In this document: positions 45,376 to 60,300 of the stretch, piece after piece
Layout of the letters: each line of letters opens with the position of its first letter
How positions within the stretch are numbered: the stretch's first letter is position 1
Assembly (NCBI GenBank): GCA_040954595.2
Contig: CM082577.2
Coordinates: forward strand, 10,106,001-10,170,000
Origin: Balanoglossus misakiensis
Lineage: Eukaryota; Hemichordata
Direction of reading: 5' to 3'
DNA: 64,000 nt
Made by a program: the position numbers and the translations under genes
Notes under the pieces: generated by a model
Told to the model about the DNA's origin: nothing
The model's database searches: none
What the model saw: only the letters and a program-made list of their open reading frames with translations

Positions 45376-48300
45376 AAAATGTTCATTTATATTATTTCCT
45401 TTGGGGGTTACTGACATAGGGTAGGATTGATTAAGATATTATGAGGATTTTACTTCTTTTGGGTTCAACAACATCTCGCGAAAGGTCATAACGAGCATTT
45501 ACGAGACTATATGTAAACTTGGGAGAAAACCACACCTTTTTACCACAGGCAATAATACTCTCGCGCCCGTAATGGCGTTTTGATGTTTTTCTCTCGACCA
45601 GCTTGTTGAATGCGTACAATTGCACTTCGCTTAATTGCCACTTTTTTCATAAAACCGCGCGTCGCAATTAATGATCGCTTTTTAATAGAGCGAATACGAT
45701 GCAAAATAAACATACCCAGCGATGCACAACAAAGCTTTTCAGAGAAAATAAATATGAATAGACCTTCAGGAGCGCTGGTATTTTCTCTTCATTTGCGCCG
45801 TTATCAACCTCGCCGGCGCGAAGTTCAATATCACCATGGCAACAGTCAACACGCGGTGACGCAAGGTGACACAGTTGCTCGATAACATTTTTTTACACAG
45901 TAATATCGCAACAAACAAACGCGGTTATGCTTTTTCTTTGTTGCGAATTCATATCCGATGGTGGACAATATCTCGGTTGGAAAGATCTAGAACGGCCTTG
46001 TTGCAGTGTATAAGTCACACTAGACGGCCATCCGGAGGCAGCACAACGCAGAAAATTTTGCCCTCTTAGCCCATAAAGGTAAACCTAGATATTTTAGATG
46101 GCAACAGCTGAAAGCTAGATTTACATCCGCCTTAGGGGGTCAACACGGCCACCTTCGATCGCGGCTGATGCCGAGAAGAAAGAGAGTTTCAGGCCTCTAA
46201 GTAATCAAATCAAAACAGAAGCGGCGAACGCCAGAACCTTTTAGAAGTAGTCAATACGTGAATCGTGAACAGGGCCCTCGGAGAAATTGATAGAACAACT
46301 GGTCCGGGATAAAGAAACGGTCGATCAACGTAAACGTCAAAGCAGGCGTCATGGCAACGGCTGTGATGACAAGGCGTTGCTATGGTGAGCCGAGCGGCTG
46401 GTGCAGTGCTCGTGCATGGTCTGAGATTCACCGGGTCGGTCGATATTTAGTAAAAACTAACATAATCACGCGATTTTTCTTTAATATTTATAAATAATAA
46501 CTGTTTCAAAGTATACAATAAAACATATATCCAGGAAGTATCTCAATGTATTCGTTTACAATGAATTTGGCGGACTCAGTTCTAAAACCTTTAGTGAACT
46601 TACTTTAGCTATATGTTGGCCGCACAAGTCTGTTTTATAGCAGTAAGAAAGAGAGTTTTTTTGAGAGAGCCTTAAAGCCCAATGAGCTGCAACTGTTGGA
46701 ATTTTCATAATTTTGTTTCAAACTGTACTAATATTAGGCCATACAGCTGTATGCACTGAAGCATATACAAGTACTTTTAACCCTAAGTATGAGGGTCAAT
46801 TTACATGTACATGCAAGTTTTACCCAGAAAAATAATAAAACTTTGCCACAAAGAAAATGACTTGGGAAAATGCAAAATACAATGAAAACGTTGCATTCCC
46901 CTCTTTGAAACTTTGTAAACAAAGCATGATCTATTCCACTGGAACACATGGAAGTAAATGTACTCCACTGAGACATGGCATTTTCATTTTTCATTGCAAT
47001 ATTTTTTTTTTTTAATTGTGTGAATTTTCGAATGTACCGATATTTCTTTCATTTCTTGGACATGTCGTCATACATAAGTGCTTTCTTGCTATCCTATCAG
47101 GCAATATCATTTAATAGACAGAATTAAAAGCATATCCGAGATCATTTAAAGCTTAACATTCGTTATGCAGTTGCAGCTCATAGGGCTTTAATCATGCCCT
47201 GGCGAGACAAATAAATTATTCTACACAGTCGTCTGTTTGTTCTTCGAGGCGCGTTAAAATAACGTTTATATCATTCATTCGCCATACAATAATAAAATGA
47301 TGGAAGCCAGCTCGAGCCGGATCGCACAGTTCAATGAACGCTAATGTTCCGCTTAATTTCAGTGGAAATGGAAGTCTGCATAAATTAGACCCCATCTGCA
47401 ATTTGTAGCCACTGAACCGAGCTCAATACATGCAAAGTACATTAATACGCCAAAAGAGCAAATTTCTGATAAACCGATGTAATCTGCTTGCCTTGCGATT
47501 TATTGAAGAGTGATGCCTTTTAGTTCGATAGAAAATTGTATGATTGCAAGACGGAATCCAGTCTCCCTTGGAACACGTCACGATTTTTGCGCATTAATTA
47601 AAAAAGTTTCGTGATATCCAGAAGTTTACGCTCCGATCGTTTTTCTCAAATTTCCAGATATTAATATTTACAGATAATTATTTTATTCGCGCTTTACTAT
47701 ACTCTATGATTCCGCATCTTTAATTTCAGTTTTACTGCATGTACTGTTTTTTGTCACCACCGTTACTGCTTTCGTATTTCAGACTTGTCTGTATTATTTT
47801 CTGCGTGTTGGGAATTTGGCGCCGAAATATTGGCGGGAAGAGCATTGCCGATAAAGCTATGCAGATGATTAATCCCCCTTCACCAATTTTCTAGCAGGGA
47901 CATTTTGTTTGCCATTAATCGAAGTTTTTTTTAATTCAAATAACGCAGCGGAAACATTACCTGTAGCGCATTTAGTTCCCTAATCGTGGTGACGAGAACG
48001 ACACACTATTGGGATATGCAAATGTGATTAAATGGCGGTAAATCATTTTTTTCTTGTGTGTGTGGCCGAGTTCTTTACAAAATCACAGAATCCATTCATT
48101 CATTTAACAGTTCGCTTTTAAAAGCATCGTGGAACACGAAAGATGCCTACATTTAGCAAATGGGCTAAGTTCACTTGGTTGGCGACCTCTCATCTTAAAG
48201 AAGTGTCGGTGATCTCGTGAGAAATCGTGATGTAATATTTTGTTCTGAGGCGCGGTGCTCGCACCACAAATGAGTCTCCTACACTTTCGTGCAATATCTC

Positions 48301-51300
48301 CGCAATGAATCATCACCCGATCATGAGTCGCGTGAAAATAACAGAAAAGAATTAAATTGTGTTTAAACATCATACATGTTGATGGAATTGGTAGTGATAG
48401 GTACTCAATGGCGCCTGCGCCTTGATGTATTACTTGCGGTGCGACCGACACAAACCTGGTAAAGCCAGAGAAAAAAGTCTGTCTGTCACCAATGAAATAT
48501 GTTTGCGTCTTTATGTTTTGTATGACGCAGTCGGTCCATTCGTCACCGTTTCAGATTACATGCCTATGGATGTTTATCAGAGAGAACGGTAGTTAAAAAA
48601 TCGATATTTACACCGCCGAGAAACTATCCGTCTAGTACATGTAATTGCCCCCAGTGTTGTTGATTTTGTTGTGCGTGTTTCTTTCTCAATTCCCCATTAC
48701 TCTACTCAGTTTTCAGTTTTATAAACATAGCCTTTTATTTGTTTAATGCGTTCTATTGTCGAGATTTTACTCGGATTCGAAAGTTCATTTTTTTGCCAAA
48801 TATTTACAACACGCCTAGTTTAGTATTACTCAGTCGAACCTGTATTCTGACAGATTTAGTATTGGTGGACGGAGGTTAGGACGCCCCCACCGAAGGAATT
48901 ATAACGTTGTTCACATTCGTCAATCCGACTGAAATTTATGGCGCCATAAAGTAACTGTCCTTTTGGGAAAAGCTTTGGGCTATACTGGTACATGTATATG
49001 GTACCTGAATTTGGGCCGACTGAGATTTTGTCTCCACCTTAATCCAGTTATCAACACACCGCCATTTTACTCGCTCTTATCGCATATGAACATGTGACGG
49101 ATCAACTAGGCCGACGTAATAACACGTCCACACATGCGAATTAGCGTCGGGCTGGATTTTATGTCGGCCCTGACCCCCTCCCCCCTCCTTTCTATACCGG
49201 GACCAAAAAAAAGTCGCCCATGGGCCGACGCAGCGTGTCCACATTGGTTATTTTGCACCGGCCCAGGCCCAGCACCGGTGCTACACCGCCGTAAACTGTC
49301 CAGTCTGAACCCCCTTTATGTCTTTCCTTCCAGCCTTCTTACGATGCTATCCGCGTGTACGCCATGGCACCGGTGGGGAGGGTGTCCGTAGAATGTAACT
49401 TCGCTGTGCAGCCGAACGACGTGGTGCGATGCATCACCACGACTATAGAGGGCTCCGACATGACACTGTCAATGGACCTGGACACAGACCTAGTGCCAGA
49501 GTTCAGCATTGCAGGTGAAGTATCGCTCAGAAATGGGATTGTGAATGTGTAACAAAAACAGCAATTATCACGAAGGCCTGCTGTTTTCTGCAGTTTCCCC
49601 CATTTTACTAGTCTTTTAAATTGTATGATCCAGCCGACTAGGAAACAAACGTGACACGAAATACATGTTTTGATTCAAGTAGATTTTCACAAGACACGAT
49701 TCTTGAGTAACCTTCCGGACGTCAGAGATTTTGTCGAAATTGGTCACGCTATTAGTCTTTCACGTGACCTCTCCCCCAGTAGACAAAACAAAAATTTTAG
49801 GTTCAACCATTCGATTGGTTTTTGTTTTTGTTTTCTCTATAAATCAGTGCAGGCGTCAACTTATGATGTCACAAAACATCGCGTACATTCATATTGGTCG
49901 CAGTCAAAGGTGCCTGCGAATGTCGAACGGCCTCTATAGAACAGTGGCATGGCGGGCACCTGTGGTAACAGTACATGTAGGTCCCAACATCCGTGACAAT
50001 GGGAGAGGAATATCCAAACCATAAATTTCTCGATTACCAAATTCGAAATTGTTGTTGCTCTGCCCACAGACCCACTGTTCTTCGGCTTCGGACTTCCCAT
50101 GCCACAGTACACGGACGGCGGCGTGTCCGACGGAGGCACCATGCTCGGAGGCAACTCTGACGTTTGGATCGTGCCGGAGGCGGAGATTACCGAGTACGGA
50201 CGCCTGATCGCTTGGGAACTGTACGTTTCTGATGTCGGTGATCAAACGCTGGACCTCTTGGTAGGTGATTGCAAAGATACCATGTAACTTGGCATAAAGT
50301 CACGTGGCCACGATGACCGTTCACTATAAAATAGGGTCTAACTGAGAGAAAAATAATATACAGAGAACGGACATCCGTCGTCCTATTCCGCTTACAATTG
50401 AATACACATACATGTACTTTTCTTGACGTCATAGATTTATTTATTTTCTTAGTTTAATTCAACACCTGCTCATTTATTTTGGGTTTCACACATTCATTAG
50501 AAACTTTAAAGATTTCTCAAAACAGAAGCTTATTCCATACCTTTTCTTGTCTTACTGGAAAAAAACTACATATTAAATGAGCGAGTTGTTGTTTTATATT
50601 TAAAACCTCCATTGCATACATACAACCAATTTCATTTCTGAACATTCCAATACAGATTTTCCGACCCGACTGTGCCAATAATGCTGGCACGTCGTACTGT
50701 GCCAAAACCAATCTCTGCCAGGCCAGTTGCGCCGGTGTTTGGAACCCGGACGCCAATCCCCTCTACCAGGACATCTGCACGGCCACCGAGGTCTTCTGCC
50801 TCAGCCGGAAGCGTTGCGTCCCGCGTGACGCGCCAAACACCTGCGACGCCGAACCGCAGCGTCACGTCCAGAAGGGGGACGCGCCGGCCGATGCCATGTC
50901 CGACTACACCGTGGCTTGGGTCTCCACGGTCACGGTCACCGGCGCCGGTTACCAGCTGCTTAAGCTGGACGCCGTCCCCGATGACCAACTCTTCAGCGTC
51001 GACGTCGGCGACAAGCTGGGTTTCAGGGCCCACGTCGGCGGAGCCCAAGTCGCCTTCAGAGCCATCTCAACGGGCGAGCCTCTCGAGTTCAAGCACGACG
51101 GCGTCGCTGCTACCCCGAGCGTCGGTGACCTGTACACGGTCGCGAGCGGCGCCAGCAGCGAGACGCGACATCTCATCCGAGCTGTCGTTTCCGACCCGTC
51201 TCTGGCCTTGGTGACGCATTCCTACCCGGCCGTTGGCGAATACACGGTCAGTGCCACAGCTATGAACGATTTGAACTCCCCAACAGGACTCACCGCATCT

Positions 51301-54300
51301 ACCATAGTATATGTCCAAGAACCTATTGCAGGTAAGTTGAATAGATACACCGAGAATAGGGGAGGTTTGTTAAGTTGGCAAGTAGACATGCATGTAAACC
51401 ACCTTCTATAGACCGACCCCCCCCCCCCAAAAAGGATAAAAATCCCTGCCCAATAAACTGACACTGTACATGTACGTAAATTGGTTGCCAGTGAACAAAA
51501 TTCGACATATTTACAAATAAAACAATTACAATATATATCATTTTTCAGCATGAAGACAGTTGTGAACAATGTAGTCATTTTCGTCCATACCATCAAATCG
51601 GTGTAATACCACAATTTCATAAAATCCAACGAATTTCTTAATTTGTTTTCGTTCAACCTACCCAGGACTCCAAATCCAGGTGGATATGGACCTCATTGGT
51701 GTGGGCGATGACATTGTCGTTCATGCCTGGGTGAGCGCGGGAAATCCTGTCAATTACACGTGGTCATGGGGTGATGGCAGCGAGGAAACCACAGTCAGGC
51801 AAGGTAAATAACGAGCATTAACTTATTGAATGCAGTTTCACGCTCAATTTAACAACCTAACATCAGTACATTCGAAGGACTCTATATCGATGGACAAGTA
51901 TGACAATAATATGAATAAGGAGAGATGGCACTTTTGGTTTCATGTATTTAGATGTTTCATTACCAAATTGCATTACGACTTGTGGTTAGGTATCTATCAC
52001 GTGTTGCAAGGAGACAAGGTTGTCGCACTTTTTTGTTTGTGGGACTGGCGTTTCGCATTGCAATGTTCATTTTTGTTGCCTTTTCAGCGGCTTCTTACGC
52101 CGATCCCGACGAAAAGATCCACACCTATCTTTCTGACGGGCACATGGTAATCACCGTGAACGCCAGCAACTATCTGAACTCCATGATCGAAACCTACGAG
52201 ATCGATGTGCAGAGACCGGTCCTCAGGAACTATCGATTCGATCCCAGCACACCCGTCCACGACGGTAAGTCAATGACACTATATACTGCGTTTTCGGGTC
52301 ACTTGGTGGTGCTCTTCAACCCTGATCGACTTGAGTTTCACCGACACCTGCTGGATGTTCGATTGTTGCCCAAATGCTTGGTGCTCGTACAATGTTTTAG
52401 AAGGAGCCTTTCCACAATATTTCTACGAAATCAAGTACATGTATTTATACAGGACTGAACAGTCGAATCTTTATGTATCTGTTAGGTCATAGGTAAAGAT
52501 TGCTTTGTGCAGTGTGTATATATATCACGCCCTGCTTGGATATTTCATATTCGATTTATAGAGAGAACGGATTAACTTCACACATACAACAGCTACATGT
52601 ACAGTATGTACACGCTTCAAGCACGCCTTGTCTAACACCAGATGAGTAGAATTTGACTGTGTAGTAATGCTGTTGCCTTTGCAGAGTGATGTTATAAACC
52701 GTCTTTATACATCTTTTTTTTTGCAGATCCCGTCACGTACAACATAATATACGAACCAGCTGGTGGAGATTTGCCGCCAACAGACGCCCAGTTTATGGTT
52801 GTGTTTGGCGACTATGAGAACAGCTCCATTTCCACGCTGGGGCTGACCAATTTCGGTGACGTCAACTCCGACATCACCCATGTATTCAGGTTCGCCGACG
52901 AGTACAACGGGAAGGTCATCATTTACAATCTGGTTAGCCGCGAAGAATTCGATATCGTGGTAAGATATATCAACATACATGTCTGACGAGACGTGAATTT
53001 AGGTTGAAATTTGTGTGTGTGTGTGGGGGGGGGTTAATTGGGAACATTATTCAACATATTATTGTTGATTAACAGTCACATCGCCGTCCGTTGCGAATCG
53101 CGTACACTGTCACTCTATCTCAGGAGAGCACTGACACGAATTAGATAACATGGCGGCGTCTTCTGGTTCTGAAAGCGTGAATTTCTCCGTCCAGCTCCCA
53201 ACATTCGACTTCCAAATCAGAAGTGTTCACGCATATCACTGTGAGGCATTATGTAACTGGCGCCCCTTGAAGTCAATAAGAGAAACTCCTCTTCAAACGG
53301 TTGGAGTATATCCGATGCAGGGGGATAATTCTGTTATCTTTCCTCGATTGTTATATCCAATTACTGGAAGATCAAATTTAGTGGTCTAACCCGTTTCGCT
53401 TGAAAGTATGAGGGTTAGATGGAGCAATGCTGGTTTGTGGGAACCCGAACTCTCCCTCTAGCAAACAAACGAGAGCAATGCTTTATCTACAAAAAAAAAA
53501 CCGAAGTCTACTCCAGCATTTTAATAACGTAGCATTAAGTGCACAGGAAATTAAATTACGTCAGTTGATGGCAATTCTCCGGGCAAAACATGAAGTCCTT
53601 TAATCTAACCGTTTTCGCTACTCAGAACCGAACTGAAATGAAGTGATTCTGTAATCAATAAGGACATTTGAGTGTTTACTTCTCGTTTGCAGTAAATCAA
53701 CCTTGAATTGATGCCGTATTTGACGGTCATTCGAATTTTATTGTGTGTTTGCAAGATGCTTCGGTTTTCTACTGATCCGTTGCCCAAACTGGTGTTTTCT
53801 TGTTCGTTTAAAACAAGTGTGTGCAAAATTAAGAACCTCGTTTTCGAGGACAGTATAACGTACACCTAATTCCATTTGATCTTGTCTCTGTTTTTCTTTC
53901 CTTCCTTCCTTCCTTCCACCTACAGAGTGGATCCTACGAAACTATCACCAATCCGGGAATACTGCCGCTGTACATACCACCCACGTCCAACGACGGCACG
54001 GCCACGATTGGGCACGGAGCCACAGAGAACATCTTCCCGATGGACTCCGAAGTTATCTTCGAGGGAACCCACGATACGGGTAAATTCCGCTCGTTTTAAA
54101 GCAGAATGGTTACGTCATTTACGACGTTCAATGGTAGATTTAATGATATTGTTTCCAAATATGACAGTCTGTTACTCAAATGATGAGTGACACCATTCGA
54201 CTTGCGACAGTAATTTGAATTTGTCACATGGGGTCAGTCTTGGCGGGTGTAGCATGGCGGGTGTAGCTGGGTACGCCCACCTGCTACCACCACTTAGGCC

Positions 54301-57300
54301 TAGCAGTGATTCAAGATGATCTTCTTGAAGTTATCATCCTTTCTCATATTTCTTTCTTGGACGTGGTAATTAGCTTACCTTGAATGATATTGATTATTGG
54401 ACCTGATTTGATGTCTTATTTGCTTCTTGGTTGCCCGGTTGCCTGCAAGGGGTTAAAAAAGAAGTACAGTGTATTATGTAACACGTGTGTTTTACTTTTG
54501 GTGTCTGATTCTCTTCTCAGGAACAACTGTTACCTACACATATACGGATTTCGGAGACGGGTCGGCGGCCGAAGTGACAACTCAGAAGAGATTCTCACAT
54601 AAGTATAATGCGGTGAGTTTGTGATATGTATTAACTGTTGTAAAAAGCAGATAATGACGTCCGTCTTGTGCGTATTGGTATTACCCAAATGTAAAAGTTA
54701 AATTGGCTGCCAATCTCTGTGTTAAGTATATGGATAATATGTAGTAATGATTTTTATTATTATAAAATGGAACACACGCACAGTTTTCTTCTTTCGTTGC
54801 AAAAGATTGAAAGGTTTGGAGGACTATCACTTTTTCTGAAAAACTGTCCCCGAAGCACGTACTACCTAAATGTAGCATCTTTTCAAACTTTACACACAAC
54901 AAACCATGGTCCCTATCGTGTACCCAATTTTAAGCTGAATTTGTCGAGTGCACATAAGCTTTGAAGTCTATCCTACTAGTCGCACCCACATTGATACCTA
55001 ATATGCTATTTGAATACGAAAGGTGGGCATGTACACTGTCCGAATGGATGCATCCAACGCCGTGACGGCGCTGGCTTCGACCCAGGTCAACATAGAAGTC
55101 CAGGCAAACATCAAAGGCATAACGATCATGGAAGGGCCGAAGACAGCTGCCAACGAGGTGAAGAGTTTCACCGTCGATGTGACCGACTTGGGCACCGACT
55201 CGTGCATCGCCGTCGACTTCGGCGACGGGTCGCCGTTCGAATTCTATGGCGTTCAGACGACCTGCTCCTGGCACGCCGACTACCTGGTCAGCGGCTACGT
55301 GTCGAGCCTGTCCGGTTCGACCCCTCTGAGTCACACCTACACAGCGACGGGCGCCGTCCAGCTGCTCGTCCACGGCTTCAACCTGGTGTCCTTCTACGAC
55401 GTGTCGCTAGACTTCACCGTGTCCGACGTGGACTGCATGTCGCCGACGCTGAGCATCAGGGATGGCTCCCCCTACTGGCAAGGTCCCAGGGCCGCCTACC
55501 GCTTCACCAACATCCTCATCCAGGGCATCACCGGCCTGCGGTGCGCCGCCACCCGGAACAACTTCAAGAAGTGGTCCTACGTCGAGATCGACCCCGACAC
55601 GGGAGCGGAGATACCCGCCACCGGGGTGGACCTGGCGGCGCTGACCGAGAGCGACCCGGGTTACCTGCCCGACGCCACGACGGCCGAGATCAGGCTGCCG
55701 GCGTACTCCCTGCAGGCCGGGACTTACAAGTTCACCTACTACGTGGAGATGGACCCGGCGGACACCAACGGGGACGTGTTCTCCGGCAGCGTCGACGAGT
55801 ACATCGAGGTCAAGACGTCGGGCTTGGACGTGCGGGTGCTGGAGTCGGAGGCGACGAGAATCGAGGTGGGCTGGGGACAGACGTTCACTCTGGAACCGCA
55901 GAAATATTCGAGAGACCCCGACGTGAGCCCAACTGTTGATCAGGTGAGGGGCCTGTTTTAGCTTAGTCCTTCATTTTGCTTGAATCTAGTCTGACATTCC
56001 CGTGTTTCGAACTACTTGTGGATTTAGATGCGAACGGTTTCCTTCTCAATGAAAGAAGAAGTAAAAGTCAAAAACTCTGCTTGTAAATTTAAAACTTATC
56101 TGCCTTGTTACTTTTTGACACAGGGCTTAACGAGAGTGTTGTACTACTGCCGCCAAGTGTTCGAACCGTGGCCAATGACAGACAACCGTGAGATAGATGA
56201 AAATAATCCCGTGGGTGGCTACCCTAAAAATCTAACCCACCCAGCAATCGACCGAGGAGGCTGTTTCAATTCAGGTAAGAGAATTCTGTCCTCCGTAATG
56301 GTGTTTACAATTCAGGAGGGGATTTCCGTTGTCAAAAATGAAAACATTTCGGGACTGCAATTCGCATGTTTACACAAATTACATCTTTCATACATTGATT
56401 CATTCCAGTAAGATTAATACTCTCCTACGTAAAACCGCAATAACCAAACTATTGCCATTTGTTATCTGTGCATATCAATATCAGTCATTCTCCATTTTCT
56501 CCTTATCAACTCAAATCCAGGCCCTGGGCTCTTAGACCATAGTGACTGGACTTTGTCGGTCAACACGATGTACATGACAGAGAACATAACCCACGAGTTT
56601 ATGACGATAGTCGAAAAGGGTAACAAGCGTGGAAATAATACGGTGTTTGTGACAGTAACCCCCGGAGACCCTCCGATTATGGAAATGGAGTAAGTACAAT
56701 TGCTTTATAGTGTACGAGCGCTGGTGTACAGTGAACTTTGCAGAGCCCCGAGTGCTGAGCTCTTATATAGAAACGCCGAAGCTTTGTAGCTCAAGTACTA
56801 GTATATTGGCCTACAATAGATAAAGTACCAGACCGAGTCTAGGTGGAACATGTAACTCGTATTCTGGGGCGAAGGTTCTTCATAACGCAGTTTTGTACTT
56901 ACCCTTCCAGTGTTCACGCTAGGATTTTTTCTTTTGTAGCCACACTCCTGGTGTGTGGCTAATTTACTCAAGAAACTTTTAGCCACAGCCAAAATTTATT
57001 AGCCACACAAATCAAGTTGAATATTGAATATAACATGCTTGTTCTGAATAAAAAAGAAATGACACTAACATTTTAAAACTAACTTTATTTAATAACACAT
57101 GACACTGAAATTCCCCATAGTTGAGGGAATTGTTTGCAAGATACAGCAACTACTAGTTCAGCTTCATGTCATTTACATGGATACAGTCATTACTCTCAGT
57201 CATCAGAGTCTATCTCTGCTTCTTTACATGCCTGCTGCAGATTGCAAACACCCTTTGTGAACTCTGCAAGGTCTGATTCAAAACGATTAGCCATTGCTTT

Positions 57301-60300
57301 TTGTTCATTTTCAAGAAGTGAGCTCAGGTTTCTTCTCTCTTTTTGGTGGGTCCACATTTGGAATGATTTTTGAAAGTTAAACTCTGAAATTGGTGGTCCC
57401 TCTATGTTAATTTTTATTAACCTACAAACAGATGATGTCCTCAACAAGTTTCTTGAGTTTGTTTTTACTAAGTTATACTGAGAGAATCCTCTTTCACAAT
57501 CAACAGATGTGCATGGACTAGTCAGGTATATGACTATTAATTTACACAGATTAGGGTATACATCACTGATGAAGCTGTACCAGTCTTGAGTCTCTTCAGG
57601 GATTCACAACCCTATTTTGTTAAAAAATAAATAAATAAAATTATAATAAAAACTTTTAAAAAATTTTGCTCAACACAGTAGTTGATCAGTGAATCATCAA
57701 GTCTGAATGTTTGACTAGACTGTGAACATAATCTATCTACACTTTGAACGGCACACACAGTACTGAAAAAAGCAGATGCCACTACACAATGACAAGCAAA
57801 CTGCCGTCATTGGGGTTATCTTTTCTTACAATAAAACAGCTCAAACATCATCTGCAAAAACATTTGATCGTAGTGGCTAAAGAGTTGAAAAAACTATCTA
57901 CTCATCTGACACTCACATTTAGTATCTGCAAGTCAACGAGCCCATGAAGTTTGCGGTTTGCTATGTTTTCTTTGGCCATGTAATACACTGAACGCATTTC
58001 AGCTACAACAGCTTCTTCAACTTTTACGTAGGAATTTGTGATGGCAGCTGACATTGCCTTCCGACCCTCATCCGTATGCATTGCAAATCTAAAAATATAA
58101 AATTCGGAAAGTCTTAGTGCTTGAAAATACACAAACTGGCAAAACATTTTTATTTACAAAGAATACATATTTCTATCTCAACCATTCACGGACATCATGC
58201 TTCTGCGCCATGTCTTTGAATTACTTTTTTTTACTACAAAATACTGACACATACCTATGATCGCTTGTCAACTCATGTTTTCTAAAGTCATCTTTTTTCG
58301 ATGTTATACTTTGACCAAAATCATTGAAGGGCCTTCAATGATTTTGGTCAAAGTATAACATCGAAGACAATGTTTCCGCTTCTTCCCTGGGTTTGAATAA
58401 TTGAACGTTCGTCTTCAAATTGTTTGATTTCATATTGAGGGTGGGAGACTGGAAGGCAGAAGTTTGAGAATGGTCAGGATTTTAGACTGATGTCGTTTTC
58501 TGGTCTGTTTTCAGTTGTGCACCAGGCATCGCCTGTTTCCAGGTGTTCGGGGGCAGGAAGATCAACCCCAGCTCGAGCCTGCGCATGACTGGCCGCTGTG
58601 TTGACTACTGCCACGATGACATGACCTACACGTGGGACATGCAGTTCTACAACTACACGTCAGAAGCATACGAGGACATCCAGGGCTGGAGAAACTCTGC
58701 AACTGGTAAGTTTGTGAACACCGTCTGCTTGGTAAAAGTGCATTGTACATGTAGCTACAATATGACTATAGTCATAGACTCGGAAGACCTACACCATAAT
58801 ACATTGCACTTGTGGTGCACTACAATATGTAGCTGCAAGTAACATACTAGTATTGACACAACGTTATTTTCTGATTACGTAAACCAGGTGAACGAACAGA
58901 ATACCTGCATATTAAGAAGGATCTCTTCGACGCCCACCCCACCTGGACTAGATACAGCCTGAAGTTGACGGGAACTCGCCCGAGCGGCATGACCGGAAGT
59001 AGTTACCTAACACTGTATATAAATAAACCGCCCTCTAGTGGCGCGTGTAGCGTCACTCCTGGAAGCGGCGTGGTCAGCACCGACCCATTCTCTGTTCAAT
59101 GCAACGATTGGGTCGATGAAGACGGAATCAGCAACTATCAGTTCTTTAGTAAGTATTTCGGTCAGACCTAAAGCTATTTACATTAGTCCCATTTAAGGGA
59201 TAAAGTGTCTTTCTCGCCGCCCCTTTTCCATTAATTATGTTTGATACAAGACACCGTTTATGTTATTCTACATGTGGATATGCATGTATAGTGAATCAAC
59301 GTTCGACCACACACAACTTCCATCCCGTTTGTAGGATAGGAAAGTAAAAATTCGCCCAAAATGAATAAACTGTCGAGACCGACAGACAAAGCTGAACCAC
59401 ATTTGAAAAGCTATGAGATTTTTCCTGTAGGGCTGTGGAATGTGGTTGTTTAAAAATAAAACATAACCATATATAGTGCAGGTCTTTTTATATGAAGCAC
59501 ATACACTGCTTTCTGTGCTGTCAACATAAACGACGTATTCTAGCGATCCTGAGAAACTACACAGGTCACTGCGGGTACTAACCTTAATTGCATCAGTCTG
59601 AAGGCCTCATTCATGCGATAACTTTGGCATGCATGGTGAATACATGTAATATCCATATCTGTCTGTAGGCGTTTCTGCCAATTCGACGGTACCAAGACAA
59701 ATCACCTTCGGGCTGCAGTCGACCATGGACATGTTCCCGCCACTCGGGCCCGATTCCGATGCATACTTCCAAGAACTCTGGGTGAAGATCTACGATAACC
59801 TCGGCGCATACACCGCTGTGTTGATAGATGAAATCCAGGTGAGTCACGCGACTAACGTCGCGCAGCCAGGGTTATTCTTGAGGAAGTTTCTGGCTTCACT
59901 CCTTGATTTAGGAGCAAGAGGAATGTGTCATCGCGGCCATGTTGTCCAAGTTTATGACAAAAAATGGCTTGGCAGACATCTTACTTGCGCCTGAAGTTGG
60001 ACCGGCCTGACGTCATCAGAACGACGTGTCTGCAAAACGCCATATTCATGACCCCTACATGACCTTACATCCTCGTACATGTACTTCCGTTAGTATGAAT
60101 CCATCAGGTTGACTAAACCTATACAAAAACTTCATAATTGCAGCTGTAGTCAATGAATTACGTCTTGAACTACAACGGTGACTCTTCTTTAAAACAATTT
60201 TCACACCGTTTATTGAATTTTGACAACCCCACCACAGGAAGTACAAGGATGTGAGGTCACCTAGGGGTCATAAAAGTGACCTATGAGGAAGAAATGAACG

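Larger units (their letters stand above)
44785..49333 (+). other. 4.5-kb intron 3 of the polycystin-like gene
   Basis: No exon recognised. Holds a long purine microsatellite (44955-45378) and the TTAA MITE (46672-47191); the rest is AT-rich single-copy-looking DNA. Ends in a pyrimidine tract and cttccag acceptor. Confidence 0.65.
56690..58514 (+). other. 1.8-kb intron 14 of the polycystin-like gene
   Basis: Hosts the antisense hAT remnant and the perfect palindrome. The 56930-57030 stretch repeats TAGCCACA three or more times, probably the end region of the inserted element. Confidence 0.7.
56124..59838 (+). other. REJ module exons 13-17
   Basis: FVTVTPGDPPIMEM (exon 14), then CAPGIACFQVFGGRKINPSS (exon 15) and NKPPSSGACSVTPGSGVVST with VQCNDWVDEDGISNYQFF (exon 16) are close to canonical polycystin/suREJ sequence. 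Conserved cysteines and the NxPP...G.C signature are present. The REJ block spans about residues 940-1500. Confidence 0.87.

Noticed and set aside
44881-45417. 178- and 156-codon minus-strand ORFs of F-L-S-F repeats
   Set aside because: Read-through of the (GAAA)n/(GAAT)n microsatellite in intron 3.
53150-53389. 79-codon ORF starting MAASSGSESV in intron 9
   Set aside because: Good-looking ATG context but no recognisable domain, no splice connection, and it lies inside an intron.
55010-55939. 309-codon Arg/His/Gly-rich ORF overlapping exon 12
   Set aside because: Out-of-frame shadow of a GC-rich exon; the other frame carries the PKD/REJ signature and joins its neighbours in phase.
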